DNA of 31,900 nucleotides from a virus. The position numbers were made by a program, and so were the translations under genes. Positions 7,633-14,951 of the stretch are shown here, piece after piece (positions within the stretch are counted from its first letter, which is position 1; the number at the start of each line of letters is the position of its first letter). Below the pieces are notes generated by a model, which was not told where the DNA came from, ran no database searches, and was given only the letters and a program-made list of their open reading frames with translations. The DNA is taken from the IMG/VR virus record IMGVR_UViG_3300042390_000128, positions 1 through 31,900 of that record. One strand, given 5' to 3'.

Positions 7633-7998
7633 ATGGCAAACGAGATCGAAATGTCCGCTAGGTTGTACGCATCCAAAAACGGTGCATCAATCAACTCGCA
7701 GACTTTTACCACTACATCAAACATGACTGGAACTGATATGGGTCAAAATACCCAAGATATCGGTTCTGCTGCTGATGAATTGCTGGAGATTGCTGCCGAT
7801 CTGTCTTTGCCGTACAAAGTGTTGATCAAGAACCTAGACTTGCAATATGCGGTCTATGTTGGGGTTTCTACTCCTTACCAATTTCAAATTCCTGCTGGAG
7901 AGTTCATGCTTATTCCGCGAGTTGATGCTAACCTGTATCTGAAAGCAGTAACCAGCGGATCAAGCGTCAAAATCTTCTCTCAATTCTGTGAGATCTAA
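7633..7998 (+). CDS. Small tail protein, paralog 2
   Basis: A 121-residue paralog of the preceding protein with the same start (MANEIEMSARLYASKNGA), the same NLD and IPAGE landmarks and the same FCEI ending, but a diverged centre. The two probably arose by tandem duplication and may form a ring of alternating subunits, or serve different positions of the tail tip. Its stop overlaps the next ATG by one base (TAATG). No membrane or catalytic feature. Confidence 0.6.
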   Translation: MANEIEMSARLYASKNGASINSQTFTTTSNMTGTDMGQNTQDIGSAADELLEIAADLSLPYKVLIKNLDLQYAVYVGVSTPYQFQIPAGEFMLIPRVDANLYLKAVTSGSSVKIFSQFCEI

Positions 7999-8213
7999 TG
8001 GCTGTTACACTACCATCTAAGGTTGCCGAGCGTGGTATCAAAGCCGAACACGCTCGAGCCATCAATCAACTGATTGACGTAGTCCGCAAGATCCAGCTTG
8101 TTGCTGGACCTGATCAAGCGATTGAGCAGACTCCGAATGGCACGACGTTGAAGATAAAGCAGACTGGTAAAACAGTCACAATGACAACCTCGGAGGAATC
8201 TTGGTTCTATTGA
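7998..8213 (+). CDS. Small hypothetical tail-operon protein
   Basis: A 71-residue protein: a helical N-terminal half (GIKAEHARAINQLIDVVRKI) followed by a beta-like half (TTLKIKQTGKTVTMTTSEES). A short trimerising helix followed by strands is common in fibre or tip adaptors, but no family is recognised. It starts on ATG sharing one base with the previous stop and is followed one base later by the large tip protein, so it probably belongs to the tail-tip assembly. Confidence 0.55.
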   Translation: MAVTLPSKVAERGIKAEHARAINQLIDVVRKIQLVAGPDQAIEQTPNGTTLKIKQTGKTVTMTTSEESWFY

Positions 8214-8214
8214 T

Positions 8215-10902
8215 ATGCCATTGGCAATTGATAGAAATGAAAAGATGTGGACTGCTCGCAATCTCAATGATTTATACGCGAGATTCGACAATAAGTGCGC
8301 AAGAACATTAGACGGTAAGACTCCATATGTTCTCGGTCTTACGTCAAAAATACCTCTAGGTGTTAGTTACGATTATTCAAGAGATCCCGACACAAGCTTC
8401 TATGTAACTGGAAGTACTCTGACTCAAACACAGATTGCAAGTGAGCTTTCCAACTTAGAAGTCAAATATCAAGATAAAGAAGGCGGTCAAGTTTACCTTG
8501 ATAAATATGTTACCACATTCAATTCCAATGATTGCAACATTGAGGCAATTCAAAAGTCTTTTGAGTTACACAAACGGACTGTTGATGGTATTGATTACGA
8601 TGTCCATTTAGGATGGGACGATTGGGATTCTGGTTACCTTTCTTACGTTAGATCTTACTTTTCTTCAGTTGGATCGGTTCCTTCATTGCCCCCCGGTAGA
8701 ATCCACAACCACAAGACCGCTGTTGCTGAGATTAAGATTGAAGGTATTTCGACTTTCAGGATTCTTAATTCATACAAGCGGTTTGATTGCTGGCGAGTTC
8801 ACAACTGTAGCAGCAAAGACATTACGGTATTTCTTCAGTTACCGGACCAATCATCCGAACGCAAGACAGTCCCTGCAATGGGTTGCAGATCGTTCAGGAG
8901 ACGCGCTGACGGCAGTTGGTTATCGACTTGGCGTGATGCTACTCCCTGCGTTTACTTCTTCCCTTACGTCGCAGGAGACGTTCCTTACTTTGCCGGTGGT
9001 CCACCAATGTACGGACAACCAGAATCGCTGTCTGTCTGTATGGAGCGATCTGCTAAAGCTAACAACATTGCCAACCCATTTATTGCTCTCCAGTGGATGC
9101 GAGCAATGGGAGCTTGGGTAGATGCGCGATATATGCACGATATCCGCACAATGTATCCAGAATATGCGGACCCTACGGATGCAAACACAACAATTGGTGA
9201 TGCGATCTTCACTTGGGGACGCGCTAGGATTCAGGTCTACAACAGTCTTACCAATTATGTAACGGAAGATTACATAAGAGTTTTCAGCGGTGTTACGCTA
9301 TTTACCGAGCAACTTAATCGTGTAGGAATTAACGTAGAAGTAAGCGGAGATGTTTTAGTGATGAGCACTAAAGATCAAATTTCTATCATTAGGATATATC
9401 CTATTGATTGTAATGTGTTCTTTGGCGCATCTGATCCGTATTGGCAGATCAATCCAACAACTACTAACATTTCAATCGGTTATCCAGAATACTATTACAC
9501 TCAAGATGTAGCAGCACCGAACGCAGCGACTCAATGGCAAGCTGGCAACATTCCAACGTGGATGGAGACAATGCGAGATCTTCGCAGACGCATTGCAGTA
9601 GAAGAAGGATTTCTTGTCAATTATGACGATGTGGTTGATATACCAGAGGAAAAAGTTGGGATTGTCAGGTTAACTCCAATTGGATTACAAGTAGTAGCGT
9701 CAACGGCTAGAGGGATTGAAAATTATGATGCCAACGCTTTTAGCGATATACCAAACTACGAGCGAACCGCAAACGTAATAGAGTTGCGGACAGATTTGAG
9801 GCCAAAAGGATTTGGCGTTGGTGCATGGATTGGTACTCCATACATATCAGCAAAGAAGACCTACATAATCGCTCAACCGAGTAATTACAGCGGTATGTAT
9901 GGTTACGTTTTCCCTCAGATTGGAACCGCAATTGGAAGTGCCAACTCTTATCCGGCAGTCAATTGTGCTTATGTTCCTGCTGGTGGACCGTGGGGATTCT
10001 CAAGCAGCGTCTACGATTCTAATCTTGAGCGAGTATTCACCACAGATCCGCTGGTTCCGGCAATAACCAATGTATTCGGATCTGATTTCTGGATCAATAA
10101 GTGGGGAGGCAAAGGCGGTGTTGATGCTTCTGTCAGAATACTTGGGCAACCAAATAAGACAGTACAAAGCAATGGTGTTGCTGATGATGTATTCAAAGAC
10201 AGGAACAACCCTGCAATGGCTTGTTTGGCTCCTTGGTACACTCAAGTTTCTGTTACATCAACCGAGCAAGCCTATATTGCAGACATTAGGTGGGGTGCAA
10301 CCACTTATTTTGATCTTCCTTATAACTCAGGGGCTAACGTTTATAACAACATAGGCAATTTCTATCATAAGATTCCAAAATCCGCATTCCTTTGGAACTT
10401 GTTAGAAGCGCACGTTGCCGGATGGAATCGAGCGGTTCCTTTGGCTCACGGTGAGATTAGATGTCCGATTTATAAATTTAACGCTTCAGGAATACTATCG
10501 CCATCAATTCTTGGAGATTTGATTCCAAAAGATACCACAACAACTTGTTTGGATCTATCAGAAGGACCGTGTTTCTTTATTGATGAAAATCAATACAACT
10601 CGTTTCTAGCAAATGGTGTTCAAGCTAAAAAACTGTATGACACCGTTATATCTCAATACTATTGGGTTGTAAGTCAAACCGAGCTTGCGACTTATTGTAG
10701 ATCCAAAGGATTTACCTCTTTTAACTTTGACTGCAGCAATCAAGTGATTGGTGCATCTGGCGGAATAATTACACCGGCAACAGTTTGGAGACCTATGCGC
10801 TCCTACGGATTTGGCGAGACGGTCATTGGAGCCAGCTACATCGACGTAACTAACGGCGATCTCTACCGGACGATTCGACTCGTTGACTTGGATGTTGGTT
10901 GA
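8215..10902 (+). CDS. Large tail-tip / receptor-binding candidate
   Basis: An 895-residue protein, the largest in the window and last in the tail operon. It is rich in aromatic residues, Asn and Thr and looks beta-rich throughout, with no coiled-coil shaft, no membrane span and no lambda J-type hub motif I can recognise. Many Trp, Tyr and Cys residues (for example PYWQINPTTTNISIGYPEYY) suggest a carbohydrate- or receptor-binding surface. N-terminal residues 1-35 (ARNLNDLYARFDNKCARTLD) are helical and could dock on the tail. Position at the end of the tail genes and large size make it the leading candidate for host recognition or the tail-tip hub, which is inference. Its TGA stop overlaps a TTGACA promoter-like box. 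Confidence 0.55.
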   Translation: MPLAIDRNEKMWTARNLNDLYARFDNKCARTLDGKTPYVLGLTSKIPLGVSYDYSRDPDTSFYVTGSTLTQTQIASELSNLEVKYQDKEGGQVYLDKYVTTFNSNDCNIEAIQKSFELHKRTVDGIDYDVHLGWDDWDSGYLSYVRSYFSSVGSVPSLPPGRIHNHKTAVAEIKIEGISTFRILNSYKRFDCWRVHNCSSKDITVFLQLPDQSSERKTVPAMGCRSFRRRADGSWLSTWRDATPCVYFFPYVAGDVPYFAGGPPMYGQPESLSVCMERSAKANNIANPFIALQWMRAMGAWVDARYMHDIRTMYPEYADPTDANTTIGDAIFTWGRARIQVYNSLTNYVTEDYIRVFSGVTLFTEQLNRVGINVEVSGDVLVMSTKDQISIIRIYPIDCNVFFGASDPYWQINPTTTNISIGYPEYYYTQDVAAPNAATQWQAGNIPTWMETMRDLRRRIAVEEGFLVNYDDVVDIPEEKVGIVRLTPIGLQVVASTARGIENYDANAFSDIPNYERTANVIELRTDLRPKGFGVGAWIGTPYISAKKTYIIAQPSNYSGMYGYVFPQIGTAIGSANSYPAVNCAYVPAGGPWGFSSSVYDSNLERVFTTDPLVPAITNVFGSDFWINKWGGKGGVDASVRILGQPNKTVQSNGVADDVFKDRNNPAMACLAPWYTQVSVTSTEQAYIADIRWGATTYFDLPYNSGANVYNNIGNFYHKIPKSAFLWNLLEAHVAGWNRAVPLAHGEIRCPIYKFNASGILSPSILGDLIPKDTTTTCLDLSEGPCFFIDENQYNSFLANGVQAKKLYDTVISQYYWVVSQTELATYCRSKGFTSFNFDCSNQVIGASGGIITPATVWRPMRSYGFGETVIGASYIDVTNGDLYRTIRLVDLDVG

Positions 10903-10927
10903 CATTAACCCACCGATGGGTTATTGG
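10899..10927 (+). promoter_or_regulatory. Promoter with embedded operator palindrome
   Basis: TTGACA at 10899-10904 matches the -35 consensus. About 16 bases downstream lies the weak -10 candidate TTATTG (10921-10926). The spacer is nearly filled by a palindrome, TAACCCA (10906-10912), CCGA, TGGGTTA (10917-10923), with perfect 7-bp arms. A closely similar element occurs at 14173. It would drive the recombination gene cluster and could be the binding site of a phage repressor. It could also be read as a weak transcription terminator for the tail operon, but there is no T tract and the shared TTGAC argues for a promoter. Confidence 0.5.
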
Positions 10928-10938
10928 TTCTCTTGTCG

Positions 10939-11139
10939 ATGAAATGTCCCTCCTGCAACTGCATATTTGCCGCAAGCCTCCGCGATCTCGCGAAGGAGTT
11001 AGGAGCATCCAAATCAACGGCAAAAGCCTCCGCATCCCGAGCAAACGGAAAGCGTGGAGGTAGACCGAAAACCTATGAAAAACGAACTAATACCGAGTCA
11101 GAAACAGTCCGCGCTGGCCGTAATGGCGAGCAAATTTAG
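10939..11139 (+). CDS. Small Cys-containing basic protein
   Basis: A 66-residue protein beginning MKCPSCNCIFAASLRDLAKE. Cys at residues 3, 6 and 8 (C-x-x-C-x-C) might bind zinc. A predicted helix-turn-helix-like segment, LRDLAKELGASKSTAKASAS, is followed by the basic tail ANGKRGGRPKTYEKR, a type of GKRGGRPK ending I have seen in small phage DNA-binding proteins. It ends 64 bases inside the recombinase gene in a different frame, so translation may be coupled. It could be an early regulator. An upstream in-frame non-ATG start exists at 10924 but would overlap the promoter. Confidence 0.5.
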   Translation: MKCPSCNCIFAASLRDLAKELGASKSTAKASASRANGKRGGRPKTYEKRTNTESETVRAGRNGEQI

Positions 11140-11758
11140 CGTTGAGCCAGCCAAGCTTTTAGAGACGCTAAGGGCTACGTTGATGCCCAAAGCAACCAAC
11201 GAGGAGATGCTCTCGTTTGTCGTCGTTGCCAACCAGTACGGCTTGAACCCGTTTACCCGCGAAATCTACGCTTTTCCCGCTCGCAACGGCGGTATTCAGC
11301 CAGTGGTCAGCGTCGATGGTTGGATCAAAATGATGAACTCGCATCCGCAGTTTGACGGCATCGAGTTCAAGACCGAGGACAAAGACGGCAAACCGTTTTC
11401 GGTCACCGCTACAATCCACCACAAAGAGCGGTCTCATCCGGTGGAGGTCACCGAATACTTTTCGGAGTGCAACCGATCAACCGAACCGTGGAAGGTGAAT
11501 CCCCGTCGAATGCTGCGCCACAAAGCTTTGATCCAATGCGCTCGCGTAGCGTTTGGATTCTCCGGCATCGTGGACGATGAGGAGGTTGTCCCTCAGGTGC
11601 AAGTCAACGTCACGCCGTCTCGTCCAATTTTCCGCTCAAAACTGGAGCCGAAGGTTGAGATCCAGCCTAACGAGTACCTCCCCGAGAATAACCCAATCCC
11701 CACCGCTACGGTCCAACCCACTGAAGCCATCTTGCACGAAGGGAAGTCTAATGAATGA
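11075..11758 (+). CDS. bet: Single-strand annealing protein, Bet/RecT family
   Basis: A 227-residue homologue of Red-beta type annealing proteins, which coat single-stranded DNA and anneal complementary strands. The family core is clear: LLETLRATLMPKATNEEMLS, then VVVANQYGLNPFTREIYAFP and GIQPVVSVDGWIKMMN within residues about 28-100, with ECNRSTEPWKVNPRRMLRHK towards the end of the domain. The C-terminal tail (about 175-227) is Pro-rich and probably flexible. I start it at ATG 11075; a GTG at 11054 would add seven residues. It overlaps the exonuclease gene by eight bases, the classic pairing of annealing protein and exonuclease. Expected to act in recombination-dependent replication or repair. 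Confidence 0.88.
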   Translation: MKNELIPSQKQSALAVMASKFSVEPAKLLETLRATLMPKATNEEMLSFVVVANQYGLNPFTREIYAFPARNGGIQPVVSVDGWIKMMNSHPQFDGIEFKTEDKDGKPFSVTATIHHKERSHPVEVTEYFSECNRSTEPWKVNPRRMLRHKALIQCARVAFGFSGIVDDEEVVPQVQVNVTPSRPIFRSKLEPKVEIQPNEYLPENNPIPTATVQPTEAILHEGKSNE

Positions 11759-12866
11759 CGAGCGTAATGGTCTACCGAGCGCATCAGCAGCCAGCCGGTA
11801 CGCAAGTTGTCTCGGCAGTTGGCAGTTGGAAAAAGCGATCTTAGAGACCGAGTCCACTGCTGACGCAGCGACCGGCAACCGCATCCATGCCGCTCTGGGG
11901 CTGGAGCCGGTGACGGATCTCACTACAGACGAGACCTACATTATCGACCGTTGCCGCGAGCAGGAAGCGGAACTAGTGAAACAAGTGTTCGCGAACTCGA
12001 TCGAGGAGCCGCAAGTGTTCCGCGAGAAGCGGCTGTGGAGCCTTCAAAACTACGGTCTCGGTCAAGAAGACAAGCGGCTCTGGTCCGGCAAACCAGATGT
12101 TGTCTATGTCGAGGGCAACAACGCTCTAATCATCGACTACAAGAGCGGCAGGGGAACAGTCGAGAACGCAGCGGAAAACCTCCAGTTGCGCTGCTTGGTC
12201 GCTCTGCTGCATGAGTCTTTCGGATTCACGCTGGAAGAAATCACGGTTGCTATCGTCCAACCTCTAGCTGGACCTCCGAGCGTAGCCTCCTACGAGTTAG
12301 GCGACCTGATGGATGCGGTGCGGGAGTCGCAGTCGCTGATGAGCGCGATCATGCAACCGGACCAACCGCGCACTCCATCAGAGTCCGCTTGTAAGTATTG
12401 TAAGGGGAAACCCTATTGCTCCGAAGCTCGCGAACTGGCGGTCACCGGACCACTCGCAAACGCTCCAGAAGGCATCACGCCGGACGCGATTGCTGCGACC
12501 CTAACATCCATCCATCTGGCGCAATTCCTCGACAGAGCGGCTCAAGCGGAGGCAGTAATCGAAGCTTGTAAGTCAGAAGCTCGACGCAGACTGAGTGAGG
12601 GAGAAACCATCGAAGGCTGGACGCTCAAAGATGGATCTGTCCGCGAGTCTATTACGAACTCTGAGCAAGTGGCTTCACGCTTCCTAGAGTTGGGAACTTA
12701 CGAGCAGCTAAGTTCCGCGATCACGCTCAACAAGACCAAGTTAAAAGACGCAGTCAAACTCGCGACTGGCTTTAAGGGCCAGCAACTCAACGCAAAACTT
12801 GATGCTCTCCTCGACGGATGCACCGAGTCCAAAATGTCCCAACCAATACTTACACGAATCAAATGA
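11751..12866 (+). CDS. RecB/Cas4-like PD-(D/E)XK exonuclease
   Basis: A 371-residue nuclease. Catalytic motifs: H46 in TGNRIHAAL, D116 in GKPDVVYV, and D129-x-K131 in IIDYKSG, with Q145 in NLQLR, which is the PD-(D/E)XK order. Cysteines C20, C214, C217 and C223 (the last three in CKYCKGKPYC) match the four-Cys iron-sulphur arrangement of Cas4 and AddB-type nucleases. The C-terminal 130 residues are helical and resemble a DUF2800-like extension. It should process DNA ends to feed the annealing protein upstream. The ATG overlaps the stop of that gene; an earlier in-frame start at 11553 lies deep within it and is a shadow. A four-base overlap leads to the MazG-like gene. Confidence 0.85.
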   Translation: MNDERNGLPSASAASRYASCLGSWQLEKAILETESTADAATGNRIHAALGLEPVTDLTTDETYIIDRCREQEAELVKQVFANSIEEPQVFREKRLWSLQNYGLGQEDKRLWSGKPDVVYVEGNNALIIDYKSGRGTVENAAENLQLRCLVALLHESFGFTLEEITVAIVQPLAGPPSVASYELGDLMDAVRESQSLMSAIMQPDQPRTPSESACKYCKGKPYCSEARELAVTGPLANAPEGITPDAIAATLTSIHLAQFLDRAAQAEAVIEACKSEARRRLSEGETIEGWTLKDGSVRESITNSEQVASRFLELGTYEQLSSAITLNKTKLKDAVKLATGFKGQQLNAKLDALLDGCTESKMSQPILTRIK

Positions 12867-13297
12867 ATCAAACCCATCCAATGGAGCTAGTGCGCGAGTT
12901 CATGAAAACGTACCAGCAACTTGTCCCGCAGCGTCCGATCCTCCCTGATCCGGTGACGCAAAATCTACGATACCGACTCATCGACGAGGAGGCTCAGGAG
13001 TTAGCCGCAGCTACCAACCCGAAAGAGTATCTGGACGCTGTTGGGGATCTTCTCTACGTCGTCTACGGAGCCGCGCTGGCCGCTGGCTTCTCCCCGCATC
13101 AAGTGGACGCTGCGTTCTGCGAGATCCACCGATCCAATATGTCCAAAGTCTGGACTGACGACGAGATTGACTCCATCCCTGCTGACTGCCGGTCAACTCG
13201 CGTTGGCGACAACCGTCACATTGTACGGAGGTCTGACGGTAAGATTGCGAAATCCCCAAGCTACTCCCCCGCTCGACTGGAGAGCTACACGCGATGA
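12863..13297 (+). CDS. MazG-like nucleotide pyrophosphohydrolase
   Basis: A 144-residue all-helical protein with the metal-binding signature of the MazG/PRA-PH superfamily: E42-E43-x-x-E46 in LIDEEAQELAAA and D58/D62 in DAVGDLLYVVYG. Such enzymes hydrolyse (d)NTPs to monophosphates; phage copies are thought to clear non-canonical nucleotides or alter the nucleotide and alarmone pool. The length suits a single-domain member with a 55-residue basic C-terminal tail (about residues 100-144). It starts on ATG overlapping the exonuclease stop and its stop overlaps the next ATG. Confidence 0.8.
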   Translation: MNQTHPMELVREFMKTYQQLVPQRPILPDPVTQNLRYRLIDEEAQELAAATNPKEYLDAVGDLLYVVYGAALAAGFSPHQVDAAFCEIHRSNMSKVWTDDEIDSIPADCRSTRVGDNRHIVRRSDGKIAKSPSYSPARLESYTR

Positions 13298-13623
13298 GAC
13301 ATCTATGGGCGCGTGGATTTGGACGGCTCCACAGTGACGCTGAAATCATAACCACAGACGACGGAAAACAGTTTTTGATCGCAGTTATCGAGTTTGAGAA
13401 ACGCACGTTGGGCAACGGCAAACCCTACGCTCAACGAGTGCAGTTTCGCTCGTTTGATCCCGACGATATGGACGCTGTACTCCTTCTCACCGAGGGGACT
13501 CACGTTCTGTTCGATGGGGACTGCGATGCGGTAGCGGATAAATCATCGACCGGCTGGTGGTACGCTAATCCTCGGATCACCGGACGCATCAGCGAAATCA
13601 TTCCCTCTGGACATGAATCTTAG
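13294..13623 (+). CDS. OB-fold, SSB-like protein
   Basis: A 109-residue protein whose pattern fits a single-stranded-DNA-binding OB-fold: a first strand ending GRLHSDAEIITTDDGK, a second strand FLIAVIEFEKR, then YAQRVQFRSFD, GTHVLFDGDCDAVA and a closing strand ITGRISEI. This order (G-R-L with a DGK turn, then V-x-x-E, then a DG-x turn and a final G-x-I) resembles SSB-type proteins. It lacks the acidic C-terminal tip of a canonical SSB. Sitting between MazG and RusA in the recombination cluster, it probably binds DNA intermediates. A second SSB-like gene lies at 22785. Confidence 0.55.
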   Translation: MRHLWARGFGRLHSDAEIITTDDGKQFLIAVIEFEKRTLGNGKPYAQRVQFRSFDPDDMDAVLLLTEGTHVLFDGDCDAVADKSSTGWWYANPRITGRISEIIPSGHES

Positions 13624-14035
13624 CTTTTTTGCAGCCGGAATCCCAAAGGCTCAACCTCGGGTAAAAGCCTATGTGCGCGGAGGTCACGCTGGAGTTTACA
13701 CGCCGGACGGAGCCGAGACTTGGAAGCAGGAGGTTAGGCGGCAAGCCGTCGCCAACGCTCCAGAATCGATTATAGCGGGAGTTGTTCGTATCCAGCTAGA
13801 CTTTTTCCTGCCGAGACCAAAGGTGCATCTGGACAAGCACGGTGTACCGAAGCCGAAATCACCAGTCTGGTGCCAGAAAAAGCCGGATCTGGATAACCTG
13901 ATTAAAGCCGTCACCGATGCGATCACTGACACTCAGCGAGTCTGGCTGGACGACAGTCAGATTTGCTTCATTTCAGCGACCAAATCCTACGCACTCGATG
14001 CCGTTGGTTGCAGCGTGAGAATCTCGGCTGATTAG
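13613..14035 (+). CDS. rusA: RusA-family Holliday junction resolvase
   Basis: A 140-residue protein with the RusA signature: an N-terminal strand FFAAGIPKAQPRVK, then D92-x-D94-N95-x-x-K98 in KPDLDNLIKAVTDAI, and W111-L-D113-D114 in VWLDDSQI. In RusA the acidic residues bind metal and cut four-way junctions. The length matches the family (about 120-140). It overlaps the OB-fold gene by 11 bases. It is the last gene of the recombination cluster, and is followed by a structured non-coding gap. Confidence 0.88.
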   Translation: MNLSFFAAGIPKAQPRVKAYVRGGHAGVYTPDGAETWKQEVRRQAVANAPESIIAGVVRIQLDFFLPRPKVHLDKHGVPKPKSPVWCQKKPDLDNLIKAVTDAITDTQRVWLDDSQICFISATKSYALDAVGCSVRISAD

Positions 14036-14042
14036 CCTCTCA

Positions 14043-14111
14043 GAAATCGCGGCATGGTACGCAGGGAGATCCTGCGACAGGTGTTGTTACCGCACGAAAC
14101 ACCGCGATTTC
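14043..14111 (+). ncRNA. Predicted structured RNA or leader element
   Basis: GAAATCGCGG (14043-14052) pairs perfectly with CCGCGATTTC (14102-14111). Inside lie a hairpin CGCAGG-GAGAT-CCTGCG (14060-14076) and a possible third helix GGTGTT (14080-14085) / AACACC (14098-14103), which uses two bases of the outer stem. The alternative GGTA (14056-14059) / TACC (14088-14091) would extend the inner hairpin. It looks like a closed multi-helix RNA just 3' of rusA. It does not fit a tRNA: no D-arm, no TTCRA loop and a 5-base loop on the central hairpin. It could be a small RNA, a processing site or a 3' UTR stabiliser. Confidence 0.4.
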
Positions 14112-14112
14112 C

Positions 14113-14131
14113 TCAGCATTTCGCTGATTTT
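14113..14131 (+). terminator. Weak intrinsic terminator candidate
   Basis: TCAGC (14113-14117) and GCTGA (14123-14127) form a 5-bp stem with a 5-base loop, followed by TTTT. It lies immediately after the structured element and before the promoter at 14173, a sensible place to end the recombination operon. The short stem makes it weak. Confidence 0.35.
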
Positions 14132-14172
14132 AGAGCCTTTGAAATAAATCTGAAGAAAACTGTAATCTCTTG

Positions 14173-14200
14173 TTGACGATATCCCAGCGATGGGTTTAAG
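14173..14200 (+). promoter_or_regulatory. Promoter with operator palindrome, second copy
   Basis: TTGACG (14173-14178), a 16-base spacer, then TTTAAG (14195-14200). The spacer holds CCCA-GCGA-TGGG (14183-14194). Aligned with the element at 10899, 22 of 29 positions are the same, including TTGAC, CCCA and the nine-base CGATGGGTT. It would drive the small gene at 14250 and probably the downstream gene array. The repeated placement of the palindrome between -35 and -10 suggests a shared repressor or activator. Confidence 0.5.
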
Positions 14201-14249
14201 GTAACTGCATCGAAGGCAACGAGCCGACGAAGAAACCGAAAGAATACGA

Positions 14250-14417
14250 ATGAAAAACAAGCCATCTAGTCTCGAAGAAATTTGCGACGCAGCCGCAGAT
14301 ATGTTTAGGGGCAACTCGATTGCCTCAGTTATCGTTGAAGCTACTTTTGGCAATTTAGAGATTCGCCGGTGCGAGCTATATTCCTACGACGGATACGCTG
14401 ACGACTCCGAGGATTAA
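14250..14417 (+). CDS. Small acidic hypothetical protein
   Basis: A 55-residue ORF, MKNKPSSLEEICDAAADMFR, ending DGYADDSED. It is acidic at the C-terminus and probably one helix followed by strands (ATFGNLEIRRCELYSYD). It starts 50 bases downstream of the promoter candidate, and the codons look like those of the neighbouring genes, which supports it as a real gene. The ribosome site is weak (GAAAG about 8 bases upstream). Function unknown; small acidic early proteins are often inhibitors of host proteins, but nothing in the sequence shows that here. Confidence 0.5.
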   Translation: MKNKPSSLEEICDAAADMFRGNSIASVIVEATFGNLEIRRCELYSYDGYADDSED

Positions 14418-14478
14418 TTTCCAAGAGGGGCGCGACTCTCCAACGCGCAACAAACCATAACTTAATCCATCAAATACC

Positions 14479-14733
14479 ATGACCATCGAAATCAAATACA
14501 CCGCATCAGTTTACACTCCTGCCGGTTGGCGCGGAGTCACCATCAAAGCAACCGCAACCAAGACCAGCGAGAAAATGGCTCTGGTTGTCGAAGTGCTGGA
14601 GATCAACGGGAAGTCTCCGAAGTCTGATATGAGCCGCACTGGAGCCAGTCGCCAGCGGTTTAACGGCAGAGGGATCTCTTGCCGCGAGGTAGGAGCCAAG
14701 AAGCGGCTCTCCGCTTGTGAGATCTTGAACTAA
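14479..14733 (+). CDS. Small basic hypothetical protein
   Basis: An 84-residue protein with a beta-rich first half (MTIEIKYTASVYTPAGWRGV then TIKATATKT) and a basic second half (TGASRQRFNGRGISCREVGA). The last part, RQRFNGRGISCREVGAKKRL, may bind nucleic acid. The ATG is preceded by the leader CATCAAATACC without a Shine-Dalgarno site; the next gene has nearly the same leader (CATTAAATACC), which implies the two were set up in the same way. No family recognised. Confidence 0.6.
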   Translation: MTIEIKYTASVYTPAGWRGVTIKATATKTSEKMALVVEVLEINGKSPKSDMSRTGASRQRFNGRGISCREVGAKKRLSACEILN

Positions 14734-14756
14734 AACCATCAACACCATTAAATACC

Positions 14757-14951
14757 ATGCGTTATCATTGCAAAGATCGAAACAGTAAGTCGTTAAGCCA
14801 GCACTCATCCATCCTTGAAGCTCTCCGAGCGCGGGAGGTCTGGCTCCATACTCGGGAGCTAATCGGCATCACCGACAACAGTGGGCGGCTGTTGTCAGCG
14901 GAAGAACTCTACCAAGCCAAAGCTGCTGCTTGGATGAAGGGGACCAAGTGA
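14757..14951 (+). CDS. Small hypothetical protein
   Basis: A 64-residue helical protein (SSILEALRAREVWLHTRELI, then LLSAEELYQAKAAAW). The leader is CATTAAATACC, as for its upstream neighbour. Its stop overlaps the GTG of the lysozyme-like gene (GTGA), suggesting translational coupling. It shows no membrane span, metal site or recognised fold; an HTH-like or regulatory role is possible but not shown. Confidence 0.55.
   Translation: MRYHCKDRNSKSLSQHSSILEALRAREVWLHTRELIGITDNSGRLLSAEELYQAKAAAWMKGTK

Noticed and set aside
14043-14111. The element after rusA as a tRNA gene
   Set aside because: Length and outer stem are suggestive, but there is no D-arm, no TTCRA T-loop, the central loop has 5 bases rather than 7, and there is no plausible anticodon loop.
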